From Amphibalanus amphitrite (taxonomy: Eukaryota; Arthropoda; Thecostraca; Balanomorpha; Balanidae), in the NCBI RefSeq assembly GCF_019059575.1, contig NW_024882193.1, positions 310,001-374,000 on the forward strand: a stretch of DNA of 64,000 nucleotides, written 5' to 3'. The notes under the pieces were generated by a model. That model was given only the letters and a program-made list of their open reading frames with translations. It was not told the origin of the DNA and searched no databases. This document shows, piece by piece, positions 44,801 to 57,800 of the stretch. How positions within the stretch are numbered: position 1 is the stretch's first letter; each line of letters begins with the position of its first letter. The position numbers and the translations under genes are program-made.

Positions 44801-47800
44801 TCCCAGGCCATCGTGTGGCCCTCCCGGTCAGTGATGGAAATGTTGTAAAGTCGGCCGCCGGCCGCTGAGTGCTGACCGCCGCCGTCGGGCAGCTCGGAGC
44901 CGCGCGCCGGCCCGTGGACGGTCACTCTGGAGCCCGAGGTGTACACCGCCTTCCTGGAGCACTGTCCCAGCGGCGCGCACCGGCTCAACGTGTGGCTGGC
45001 GCACGAGATGCGCTGCTCCAACTTCAACCGCGACCTCAGCAACAGCACCTGCTCGGAGGAGATCCGTTGGGCCAAGTGAGTCGCTCCGAGGAGAGCCGCT
45101 GTGTGCGAGCTACCCAGGGAGAGCCGCCGGGCCAGGGGAGTTACCGAGCGGAGTTCCGCCGGGCCAGGGGAGTTACTGAGCGGTGACCCGCCGGGCCAGG
45201 GGAGTTACTGAGCGGAGTTCCGCCGGGCCAGGGGAGTTACTGAGCGGAGTTCCGCCGGGCCAGTAAGTGGCTCTGGTCGGGGTCAGAGACTCCACGGACC
45301 AGGGTTTCGGGCCGCTAGTTAGCGCCTTCTGTGTCAGTGCCGCTGTCCAGATGGGGTCACTGTCGGACGGTGATCCGCCTCGTTATAACTGGAATGTGCC
45401 AGGGTCGATTAATACCTCTCCTGCTATTGTGGCGTTCTTTACACAAACAAAACTGATAAAACCATGCCAAATCATTTCTTTCTCCGCAGGTTTTAGTCTA
45501 CGGTATATACTCTTTTTTGTTTAGCTTTTATCGCTGAAATTGAAAATAAAAATGTTTTGTGTTTGCGCGATGACAGTACTGCCTTTCGCTGTGTACTGCT
45601 GCGTCGTGGCAGGCGGTGTATCTCCAGAGCGTGTGATGCGGGCCCTGGCTACAAGACGCACGGTGTAGTACAATGTGGTACAATGTGGTACAATGTGGTA
45701 CACTGGTACAGTGTACTGTACACCCCCCCTCCCTGTCCAGGGACGACATAGCGCGCCTGCTCGGCTACAAGACGCACAGTGTTATGTGTGTACTGTACAC
45801 CCCCTCCCCTCCCCTCTGTCCAGGGACGACATAGCGCGCCTGCTCGGCTACAAGACGCACATGCATAAGACGATGGAGGTGAAGATGGCCGGCCGCGTCT
45901 CGGCCGTCGAGAACATGATAGCCAGTCTGCTGGCCGCCGGTGGGTCCCAGATAGACAGTCTGCTGGCCGCCGGTGGGTCCCAGATAGACAGTCTGCTGGC
46001 CGCCGGTGGGTCCCAGATAGCCAGTCTGCTGGCCGCCGGTGGGTCCCAGATAGCCAGCCTGCTGTCCGCTGGTGGGTCCCAGATAGCCAGTCTGCTGGCC
46101 GCCGGTGGGTCCCAGATAGCCAGCCGGTGGGTCCCAGATAGACAGTCTGCTGGCCGCCGATGGGTCCCAGATAGACAGCCTGCTGTCCGCTGGTGGGTCC
46201 CAGATAGCCAGTCTGCTGGCCGCCGGTGGGTCCCAGATAGACAGTCTTCTGGCCGCTGGTGGGTCCCAGATAGCCAGTCTGCTGGCCGCCGGTGGGTCCC
46301 AGATAGCCAGTCTGCTGGCTGCTGGTGGGTCCCAGATAAACAGCCGGTGGGTCCCAGATAGACAGCCGGTGGGTCCCAGATAGACAGCCGGTGGGTCCCA
46401 GATAGACAGCCGGTGATAGACAGGGGGTGGGTATAGCCGGTGTGAGGGTATGGCTGGTGGGTGGGTGCTACCGGTGGGTGGTAGCCGGTAGGTGCTACCG
46501 GTGGGTGCTACCGGTGGGTGCTACCGGTGGGTGGTAGCCGGTGGGTGCTGCCGGTGGGTGCCACCGGTGGGTGCACCCACCCATAGTGGAGGTCAGAGGC
46601 GGATGCTGTATGCCGCCTCTCGGTGTTGGCTTCATGCAGCAGTCGCTAGCAAAGTAGTTTGGGATTAATTCATTGTTTTACACGTTTTAGGCCTCTTACA
46701 CCTTTCTTAGTTACGTTAAGTACAGCAAACTGAGTGTAAAGTACGAAGTTATGCAGTTGCTATTTCAAATGAAACAGCTTACAGCGCAATCACTATGCAT
46801 AATGAAGTGTTTGGTGACATTGCGTCGGCCTGCCGTGTCTCCGCTGGCGACTGCGTCCGCCGTCCCTCCCGCCCCGCCATGTTAGCCGCCCCGCCCCGCC
46901 CCCGGCCGCCGGCAGCGCGGCCCGTCCAGGACAGAGAGCTGGAGGAACTGAACGCGTTCGCCCGCTCCAACGGCGAGCAGCAGCCGCTCGAGATCTGCGA
47001 CGTACCCTACTGGCGGCGACGGCACAAACTGAGCACCTTCAGGTGAGCGGACGGCACCAACTGAACTGAGCACCTTCAGGTGAGCGGCGACGGCACAAAC
47101 TGAGCACCTTCAGGTGAGCGGACGGACACCAACTGAACTGAGCACCTTCAGGTGAGCGGACGGACACCAACTGCTCACGGTCAGGTGAGCGGACGGACAC
47201 CAACTGCTCACGGTCAGGTGAGCGGACGGACACCAACTGCTCACGGTCAGGTGAGCGGACGGACACCAACTGCTCACGGTCAGGTGAGCGGACGGACACC
47301 AACTGCTCACGGTCAGGTGAGCGGGGGCGGGAGGTACTGCAGAGTCGGCCCGGCGCCCCCCGGCCTCCGGCCGGGTGACGGGGCCGGGGCCGGCCGGGTG
47401 ACGGGGCCGGGGCCGGGCCGGGTGACGGGGCCGGGGCCGGGCCGGGTGACAGGGCCGGGGCCGGGCCGGGTGACGGGGCCGGGGCCGGGGCCGGGCCGGC
47501 GGTACCGTTCAGCGCCCAGTGGCTGCTCAGCCGTCTCCCATCCACATCCACCGACCGGCCACACACTGAGCTCGGCCACATTCATAGTGAGACGGTATGG
47601 TTGGTTGGTTTGTCACTGCGTAGTTCAGTTTGTGCGTACCACTGATGTACCGGTACTCGCCCGCGCTGTCCCAGTGCCCCCCCCCCCCCGCCGCCGTCTG
47701 ACGTGCCCCCCCCCCCGCCGCCGCCGCCGCCGCCCGTTCCGTGTCGCCGCAGCGCCGAGGAGTCGGACGCGGCCGGACAGTTCAGTCTGGTCGGGGCGCT

Positions 47801-50800
47801 GCGCTTCCTGACGGAGCTGTCCAGCCAACTGTTCGGAGTCGAATTCCGAGTGGAACAGGGAGACGGTGAGAGGGAACGCAGGGGGTACCGGGTGTACTCG
47901 GCGTGTGTCTGTATGTGGGGGGAGGGGAGGGGTACTGGGTGTACTCGGCGTGTGTCTGTATGTGAGGGGAGGGGTACCGGGTGTACTCGGCGTGTGTCTG
48001 TATGTGAGGGGGAGGGGAGGGGTACCGGGTGTACTCGGCGTGTGTCTGTATGTGAGGGGGAGGGGAGGGGTACCGGGTGTACTCGGCGTGTGTCTGTATG
48101 TGAGGGGGAGGGGAGGGGTACCGGGTGTACTCGGCGTGTGTCTGTATGTGAGGGGGAGGGGGAGGGGTACCGGGTGTACTCGGCGTGTGTCTGTATGTGA
48201 GGGGGAGGGGAGGGGTACCGGGTGTACTCGGCGTGTGTCTGTATGTGAGGGGGAGGGGAGGGGTACCGGGTGTACTCGGCGTGTGTCTGTATGTGAGGGG
48301 GAGGGGAGGGGTACCAGGTGTACTCGGCGTGTGTCTGTATGTGAGGGGGAGGGGTACCAGGTGTACTCGGCGTGTGTCTGTATGTGAGGGGGAGGGGTAC
48401 CAGGTGTACTCGGCGTGTGTCTGTATGTGAGGGGGAGGGGTACCAGGTGTACTCGGCGTGTGTCTGTATGTGAGGGGGAGGGGTACCGGGTGTACTCGGC
48501 GTGTGTCTGTATGTGAGGGGAGGGGAGGGGTACCGGGTGTACTCGGCGTGTGTCTGTATGTGAGGGGGAGGGGAGGGGTACCGGGTGTACTCGGCGTGTG
48601 TCTGTATGTGAGGGGGAGGGGAGGGGTACCGGGTGTGCTCGGCGTGTGTCTGTATGTGAGGGGGAGGGGAGGGGTACCGGGTGTACTCGGCGTGTGTCTG
48701 TATGTGAGGGGAGGGGTACCGGGTGTACTCGGCGTGTGTCTGTATGAGAGGGGAGGCAGGAGAGGCAGGGGTACTCGGCGTGTGTCTGTATGTGAGGGGG
48801 AGGGGAGGGGTACCGGGTGTATTCGGCGTGTGTCTGTATGTGAGGGGGAGGGAGGGGTACCGGGTGTACTCGGCGTGTGTCTGTATGTGAGGGGGAGGGG
48901 AGGGGTACCGGGTGTGCTCGGCGTGTGTCTGTATGTGAGGGGGAGGGGAGGGGTACCGGGTGTACTCGGCGTGTGTCTGTATGTGAGGGGAGGGGAGCAC
49001 TGGCGGATCCAGACTTGCGTTTTGGGGGGGGGCAACTCCTGCAAGTAACCAAACCTATGGTACCCCCAAATCCTGTTTTCTCATCGGATTTAGGCCACTT
49101 ATTTTTTCGTCACAGCCCTGAAACGATATTTTTTTTAACTAAAAAAAAAAATAGAAATGGTAGCCCACCCAACCCGAGCCTAAATATTACTTTGAAAACA
49201 CTTCAAATTGCTTTTGTCGACCAATTAGCCCTCTCCGGGTCGGTGCGTGGCGCAGCCTTCGCGGGCTGGGAGGTGTCGGTTGGACCCCCTGCCGTTCGGC
49301 CCCTGATTAAGCTAGAGCTCGCGGAAAAAAAAAAACAGGCGTGTTGCCCGTGAGTGACGAGACGAAGCCGATGATACCCGATTTTAAGGTCCTTGGTCAT
49401 TGGTTGACCTTCCAGGGCGGTGTTTCACGGTCGTGCTGACAGCCGCTGACAGCGCATTCCGCGAGCTAAGGTCAGCCTTCGGTAGTGTTGTGGGTATAGG
49501 CTTGTTGATGTCTCCATTGAAACCAAAAGTGCCATCAGCGCTGGCAGCGGCTGGCAGCGTGCCGTGAAACACCGCCCAGGTCAGGTCACAGACCCAAAAG
49601 ACGGGAAAATCAGGACCTGTCAGAACCTCCTAAAGTAAGGCTGTAATAGATTTTTTTGTGCTGATCACAAATTTCATGTTAGTTTGGATCATAGATAATG
49701 TCTTCATGCGTTTAGACCATGTCGGGGCAGGTCAGGTCAGATCAACCAGTAGGAGCACTTATGGGCGTCCGTATAGCAGGTGTCCACTACCACTGGCAGC
49801 TACGTAACATGATACGAAGGCATCAAAACTACTTCGTAAATGTTCAAATGGCTGCAAAATGCTAAATTCAAAATCAGCTAAACGAAACTATCCTAGAAAC
49901 ATGTTAAACTCGGAAAAGTGCACCGAGGTCATCAAAGGTCAATGACCTGACTTGACCGTAAGGTGACATTGGCATCCGCCCTAATGCGTGGGAGCAACAT
50001 CATATCACATGTTTGAGCGTTTTAAACCACGAAAAGACTATAAAAGCGCGGATAATGTGAGCCGACATACGCCGAATCGCTATTCCGGCCAAACATGGCC
50101 TCCAACATGGCCAAACAGTCTCGAGAAATAGGCCACAAGTCAAAGTTCACTTGGGTCAGGGTCATGAAATTTTCAGACTTTGTCACCATGAGGGTACTAA
50201 AGTTTCGTCGCGATCGGCTTCATGATACCTTACACGATAACTTCACACGTCGATCGAGAGTTAAAGCATGGATGAAGGAGAACCAGGGGATGAAGGTTCT
50301 TTCATCCATGGTTAAAGTGTGCAATAAGAACTTCTTGGGTGAAGACAAGACCAACACTTTTATCAAGCTCACAGATTTTTAATGATACGGTATTTTCTCT
50401 CTACCTACTACACCCTTCTCACATTCATTTTTCTTAAGTGTTTTTGGGGACAAAAAATATATGTTGTTCCCCTTTCAGGCTTGGGGGCATGACCCCGTGG
50501 CCCCCCTGGATCCGCTAGGCCGAAACTAACTAGGTCGTTTTCAAACGGTCTGATATTTCAGGTCATAGTTTGCAAACGGCCGGTGTTTTCAGGTAGTTTC
50601 ATATGGCCTGACTGGGCCAGGCCGTTTGCAAACGGACCGAATTTTCATACGGCCTGTGACATATATTCAGATTTCTACATCTGTCGTAGCATCAAATGCT
50701 GATGTGGCGCACTCAAAAGCCGGAATTGGTCCTTGGATGCCGTAAGGACCCTTTTTAGAAATAAGTGACCCGACTGACCCTTAGAGATTGGCCTGAGCTG

Positions 50801-53800
50801 TGACCGAAATAAGTCTTTTACCGTTTCGCAGGAAGGGACAAAAAGGTCCCTCATATGCTTCTTGTACAATTACGAAACAAAACAAGTTTTTTTGTCAACG
50901 AAAACTCAGTGAGTTTTCCTAAAAAAATTATTGCGCATATTCCGTGAATGAAAAGTTGCCGGGTCATGTCAGGTCAGGCTGCCACAGCAAGTTTGTTAAC
51001 TTGACAGCTCAATCGATATTTATGCAATAAGACCTTCTCGGGTGACGATAAGACATGACGACACTTTATGAAGGAAGCTAGTAAACCCGGTAGTTTCTCC
51101 ATAGGCGCGGGAACCGGGGGGAGGGGGCAGTGGTGGCAGCTTGCCCCCCCCCCCCCCCCCAACTCTGGGGCCGTGCGGGCGGTGCCCCCACAACTTTCAG
51201 ACAGAATACCGCTCCTTTTTGCAAATGTTTTCTTTTTTTTTTGTTGAAAAAGCCAAGGGATGAAAAATAAGTGGCCTAAAACCGTCGAGAAAACTATATT
51301 TGGGGGATCCTAGGTTGATCTCTATCATGGTGTGACCTCCCCCCCCCCCCCGTCTAAAAGTAGTTCCCGCGCCCCTGGGTTTCTCTACGCTATTGAATCA
51401 CGCTGCTGATTCTAGTAAGTATCTACTACACAACCTTCTCACATTAATTTTTCTTCGAGCGTTTTGGGGGGCCAAAAGATATGTTGGCCCCCTCTTTCAG
51501 GCTTTTTGGGCCCATGGCCCCGGTGGCCCCCTTGAATCCGCCAGTGGGGGCGGTGCCCCCACAACTTTCAAACGGAATACCGTCCTTTTTTGCAACTGTT
51601 TCTTTTTTTGTTGAAAAAGCCAAGGGATGAAAAATAAGTGGTCTAAAACCGGTGAGAAAACTAGATTTGGGGGGACCCTAGGTTGATCTCTATTATGGTG
51701 TGCTCCCCCAGTCTGAAAGTAGTTCCCGCGCCACTGACTTTCTCTACGCTATTGAATCACGCTGCTGATTCTAGTAGGTATCTACTACGCAACCTTCTCA
51801 CATTAATTTTTCTCCAAGCGTTTTGGGGGGGGGGCCAAAAGATGTTGGCCCCCCCTTTCAGGCTTTTGGGGGGGCCATGGCCCCGGTGGCCCCCCCCCCC
51901 CTGGATCCGCCAGTGGAGGGGAGGGGTACCGGGTGAACTCGGCGTGTGTCTGTATGTGAGAGGGAGGGGTACCGGGTGTACTCGGCGTGTGTCTGTATGT
52001 GGGGGGAGGGGAGGGGTACCGGGTGTGCTCGGCGTGTGTCTGTATGTGAGGGGGAGGGGTACCGGGTGTACTCGGCGTGTGTCTGTATGTGAGGGGGAGG
52101 GAGGGGTACCGGGTGTACTCGGCGTGTGTCTGTATGTGAGGGGGAGGGGAGGGGTACCGGGTGTACTCGGCGTGTGTCTGTATGTGAGGGGGAGGGGAGG
52201 GGTACCGGGTGTACTCGGCGTGTTTCTGTATGTGAGGGGGAGGGGTACCGGGTGTACTCGGCGTGTGTCTGTATGTGAGGGGGAGGGGAGGGGTACCGGG
52301 TGTACTCGGCGTGTGTCTGTATGTGAGGGGGAGGGGAGGGGTACCGGGTGTACTCGGCGTGTGTCTGTATGTGAGGGGGAGGGGAGGGGTACCGGGTGTA
52401 CTCGGCGTGTGTCTGTATGTGAGGGGGAGGGGAGGGGTACCGGGTGTACTCGGCGTGTGTCTGTATGTGAGGGGGAGGGGAGGGGTACCAGGTGTACTCG
52501 GCGTGTGTCTGTATGTGAGGGGGAGGGGTACCGGGTGTACTCGGCGTGTGTCTGTATGTGAGGGGGAGGGGTACCAGGTGTACTCGGCGTGTGTCTGTAT
52601 GTGAGGGGGAGGGGTACCAGGTGTACTCGGCGTGTGTCTGTATGTGAGGGGGAGGGGTACCGGTTGTGCTCGGCGTGTGTCTGTATGTGAGGGGGAGGGG
52701 AGGGGTACCGGGTGTACTCGGCGTGTGTCTGTATGTGAGGGGAGAGGAGGGGTACCGGGTGTACTCGGCGTGTGTCTGTATGTGAGGGGGAGGGGAGGGG
52801 TACCGGGTGTACTCGGCGTGTGTCTGTATGTGAGGGGGAGGGGAGGGGTACCGGGTGTACTCGGCGTGTGTCTGTATGTGAGGGGAGGGGAGGGGTACCG
52901 GGTGTACTCGGCGTGTGTCTGTATGTGAGGGGGAGGGGAGGGGTACCGGGTGTACTCGGCGTGTGTCTGTATTTGAGGGGGAGGGGAGGGGTACCGGGTG
53001 TACTCGGGGTGTGTCTGTATGTGAGAGGAAGGGGTACCGGGTGTACTCGGCGTGTGTCTGTATGTGAGGGGGAGGGGTACCGGGTGTACTCGGCGTGTGT
53101 CTGTATGTGAGGGGAGGGGAGGGGTACCGGGTGTACTCGGCGTGTGTCTGTATGTGCGGGGGAGGGGAGGGGTACCGGGTGTACTCGGCGTGTGTCTGTA
53201 TGTGAGGGGAGGGGAGGGGTACCGGGTGTACTCGGCGTGTGTCTGTATGTGAGGGGGAGGGGAGGGGTACCGGGTGTACTCGGCGTGTGTCTGTATGTGA
53301 GGGGAGGGGTACCGGTTGTACTCGGCATGTGTCTGTATGTGAGGGGGAGGGGAGGGGTACCGGGTGTACTCGGCGTGTGTCTGTATGTGAGGGGGAGGGG
53401 AGGGGTACCGGGTGTACAGTCTGTCTTGAAAGTACCGCAGCATGGCAGGGTGGCGCTGGTGGGCTGGCGCAGCGGAGGGCGGTCAGGTTTGAGGGCCACT
53501 GGATCGCCTGACCCTTGGGGGGAAGGGAGGGGAGGGAGGGAGGAGAGGGGTGGGCGCGAGTGAGCGGGCTCTCGATGCTGCCAGTGCGGCAGACAAGGCG
53601 CTGTTTTATGAATACGTTATACAGAGACACCAGCTAAGCGTAGTAATTCTCTTCCTGACATGAAAGTTTTGATAAATGGAAAGTGAAGCTTCCCTTTCGA
53701 GCCTCGCCAGACATTTACGTGTCACACTTGTAATCCGGCCAGAGGGCAGCGGGTGCAGCCTCCGTCGTTTCGCTCAGATTCAGCTAGGGCTTCCAGAAAG

Positions 53801-54742
53801 TTGTGTGCGTGGTTACGAGACACACATTGAGAGTATTGGCTGCTTTATAGCGTCCACTGATAGAAATGGTGCGTAGGAACCCGCCTTACAGCCGTTCGGC
53901 TCCTGATCGGACATGTGAAATGATCAGGTCGGCCCTGATCATTTCACGTGCTGGGACCTGATGTTTCAATCACAAAATGCCTGGAAACGCGTAGATAATA
54001 TGCGCTGACATGCATGGAATCGGCATTTTGGCCTGACATGGTGTCGAGAAGGAATTTAGGGGTCAAAGGTCATTGGGTTCAGGGTCATTTTCAGGAAAGA
54101 TATAACATTGATCAATTCGAGGATATTGAAAGTTTTGTCGTTGTCGGTCGGTCGGTCGTATTTTACGCGAGTTATTCGTGAAAAAGCCGTGAGGAACCTC
54201 CTCCTGTAAGTGTGAAGGTTAAGATCTCAGGTCAACCGGTGATCTCTCGAGCATTCTTTAGAGCCGGCGAGCATTATAACTTTTCCTGAGGCTAGGACAC
54301 TATAATGTAACCTAAGCGACCCGACCTTAAAAGATCTGGGTCTGATTCATTCCGCCATCAAAGTGTTTAAAAAAGATGCAATATCAGGTATGTGTGGAGG
54401 GACGTTGCAGCCCCCCCCCCCCTTCCCCCCAACGCAGCAGTGTGCAGAGAGCCTGCTTTGTGAAGCAATAAATCTAGCCAGCTCCTTTGAAGCCGAAAAT
54501 ATAAAGGAAAAGGGTTCTGAGTCGCGACGGCGCTGTTCCGACTGCAACTCCAAATCTGACTTCGGCCTGCTGATCGGCTCCGACTCCGACTCTGACTCCG
54601 GACCAGTGCACTGCCATAAGCATAAACGTATCACTTGCCGGTACAGGGATTGACGCAACTCTTCCGGACTGCTTTTGGTAGCTATTTTAGACTCTGCAAC
54701 ATTTGTTGGAGTCCGCTAAAATTTCAGCATCTTGTGGAGGGA

Positions 54743-54830
<88 letters not shown>

Positions 54831-57800
54831 AAGAGAGAGAAGAGAGAGAGAGGAGCTTTGATAGATCATTAAACGAATAAAATTCACACCATACAGCCTC
54901 GTATGATCTCAACTCTCATCTTGATTCTTGAACTGAACAGTGAACAGTGAGCACTCAGGAACTGAAGATTAATATGCCGCTACCTGTTAATACCCATAAT
55001 CTCAGTGACCTTTTGGCATAAATCTGCATACCCCGTGTTTGGTATACGATTATCAATCCTCTACCTAGAAGTAGGCGCTGCGAACAATTGCTTGGCCAGC
55101 CGATCGTAAAATGAAAATATTTGCCGGTAACTTTTATGTATAGGAAATAAGGAGTATAATGTGTTAGTTATTTTGTGATGTTTTTTTATGTAGCAGCCAT
55201 TTGCCTTCTATAGTGTTTTTTTTTTGCATGATAATGATTATACTTCTAATAAGATGGAATAGTAATCTTTGGTACATAACTAAAGGAAGACAAAAACACA
55301 AGTGTAGGATTTGCTTTGGCTTCCTTTAGTTATGAGCAATAGGTTACCATTCCGTCTTACTTCCATTGGCTTTCGCTTAAATACTATTTTGTTTCAATCT
55401 CAACAATGGCGGTGAGAATGGGAGTTTTTTTTTTAATTTTTATCTCGCATAAATAAATACGAAACAAATTACTTTATCCTAAGTTACTGGATCAATCGAT
55501 CAGATTTAAACCCATAGTTAATCTGAGATTTTCGACAAACTACTGCGTTGACATTGTTCTGTTGTTATTCACATTGTTATTTCAGTTTTATTACATTTAT
55601 TCTGTTCCGTTCCATGATCGTAAAGTATTGTTCATAGTGAATATGTGTCATGTTCTGATAACAATGCAAGTAGTCGCGCTCAGCCTTTAGATTGGCTTCG
55701 TCTGTCTTTTCGTCGAGAATAAAACGGTTCCAAGGGTGAACCGGCCACCGGGGGATCGGCCGGGCCGGTCAAGTTCTCCACTCGTGCTCGCAGACGGCCC
55801 GTGCCCCCGGGCGACAGGCGCCGCAGCGGGGTGGAAAGAGTAAGGGAGAGCGGCACCGCACGCGACCTGCCCGGTCACTCTCTCCTGGCTCACTGCCGTC
55901 ACGTGCTCTGGGGCTCTCAAACCACCGAGCTCCCGACCTTTAGTTCGCCGGGCCGCCGCAGCCCATGCTGCGGTACTTTCAAGACAGACTGTACTCGGCG
56001 TGTGTCTGTATGTTAGGGGGAGGGGTACCGGGTGTGCTCGGCGTGAGTCTGTATGTGAGGGGAGGGGAGGGGTACCGGGTGTACTCGGCGTGTGTCTGTA
56101 TGTGAGGGGGAGGGGAGGGGTACCGGGTGTACTCGGCGTGTGTCTGTATGTGAGGGGAGGGGTACCGGTTGTACTCGGCGTGTGTCTGTATGTGAGGGGG
56201 AGGGGAGGGGTACCGGGTGTACTCGGCGTGTGTCTGTATGTGAGGGGGAGGGGAGGGGTACCGGGTGTACTCGGCGTGTGTCTGTATGTGAGGGGGAGGG
56301 GAGGGGTACCGGGTGTACTCGGCGTGTGTCTGTATGTGAGGGGGAGGGGTACCAGGTGTACTCGGCGTGTGTCTGTATGTGAGGGGAGGGGTACCGGGTG
56401 TACTCGGCGTGTGTCTATGTGAGGGGAGGGGTACCGGGTGTACTCGGCGTGTGTCTGTATGTGAGGGGGAGGGGAGGGGTACCGGGTGTACTCGGCGTGT
56501 GTCTGTATGTGAGGGGAGGGGAGGGGTACCGGGTGTACTCGGCGTGTGTCTGTATGTGAGGGGGAGGGGGAGGGGTACCGGGTGTACTCGGCGTGTGTCT
56601 GTATGTGAGGGGAGGGGAGGGGTACCGGGTGTACTCGGCGTGTGTCTGTATGTGAGGGGGAGGGGGAGGGGTACCGGGTGTGCTCGGCGTGTGTCTGTAT
56701 GTGAGGGGGAGGGGAGGGGTATTGGGTGTACTCGGCGTGTGTCTGTATGTGAGGGGGAGGGAAGGGGTACCGGGTGTACTCGGCGTGTGTCTGTATGTGA
56801 GGGGGAGGGGAGGGGTACCGGGTGTACTCGGCGTGTGTCTGTATGTGAGGGGAGGGGAGGGGTACCGGGTGTACTCGGCGTGTGTCTGTATGTGAGGGGG
56901 AGGGGAGGGGTACCGGGTGTACTCGGCGTGTGTCTGTATGTGAGGGGAGGGGTACCGGTTGTACTCGGCGTGTGTCTGTATGTGAGGGGGAGGGGAGGGG
57001 TACCGGGTGTACTCGGCGTGTGTCTGTATGTGAGGGGAGGGGAGGGGTACCGGGTGTACTCGGCGTGTGTCTGTATGTGAGGGGGAGGGGAGGGGTACCG
57101 GGTGTACTCGGCGTGTGTCTGTATGTGAGGGGGAGGGGTACCAGGTGTACTCGGCGTGTGTCTGTATGTGAGGGGAGGGGTACCGGGTGTACTCGGCGTG
57201 TGTCTATGTGAGGGGAGGGGTACCGGGTGTACTCGGCGTGTGTCTGTATGTGAGGGGGAGGGGAGGGGTACCGGGTGTACTCGGCGTGTGTCTGTATGTG
57301 AGGGGAGGGGAGGGGTACCGGGTGTACTCGGCGTGTGTCTGTATGTGAGGGGGAGGGGGAGGGGTACCGGGTGTACTCGGCGTGTGTCTGTATGTGAGGG
57401 GAGGGGAGGGGTACCGGGTGTACTCGGCGTGTGTCTGTATGTGAGGGGAGGGGAGGGGTACCGGGTGTACTCGGCGTGTGTCTGTATGTGAGGGGGAGGG
57501 GGAGGGGTACCGGGTGTACTCGGCGTGTGTCTGTATGTGAGGGGAGGGGAGGGGTACCGGGTGTACTCGGCGTGTGTCTGTATGTGAGGGGGAGGGGGAG
57601 GGGTACCGGGTGTGCTCGGCGTGTGTCTGTATGTGAGGGGGAGGGGAGGGGTATTGGGTGTACTCGGCGTGTGTCTGTATGTGAGGGGGAGGGAAGGGGT
57701 ACCGGGTGTACTCGGCGTGTGTCTGTATGTGAGGGGGAGGGGAGGGGTACCGGGTGTACTCGGCGTGTGTCTGTATGTGAGGGGGAGGGGAGGGGTACCG

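Noticed and set aside
51757-53630. Open frames of 546-590 codons on the minus strand (and 47582-49052, 55979-58069 likewise)
   Set aside because: They run through the 48-bp minisatellite, whose unit is a multiple of three and lacks stops in several frames at once. All frames give low-complexity repeats such as TPSTPGTPP, and none shows a domain.
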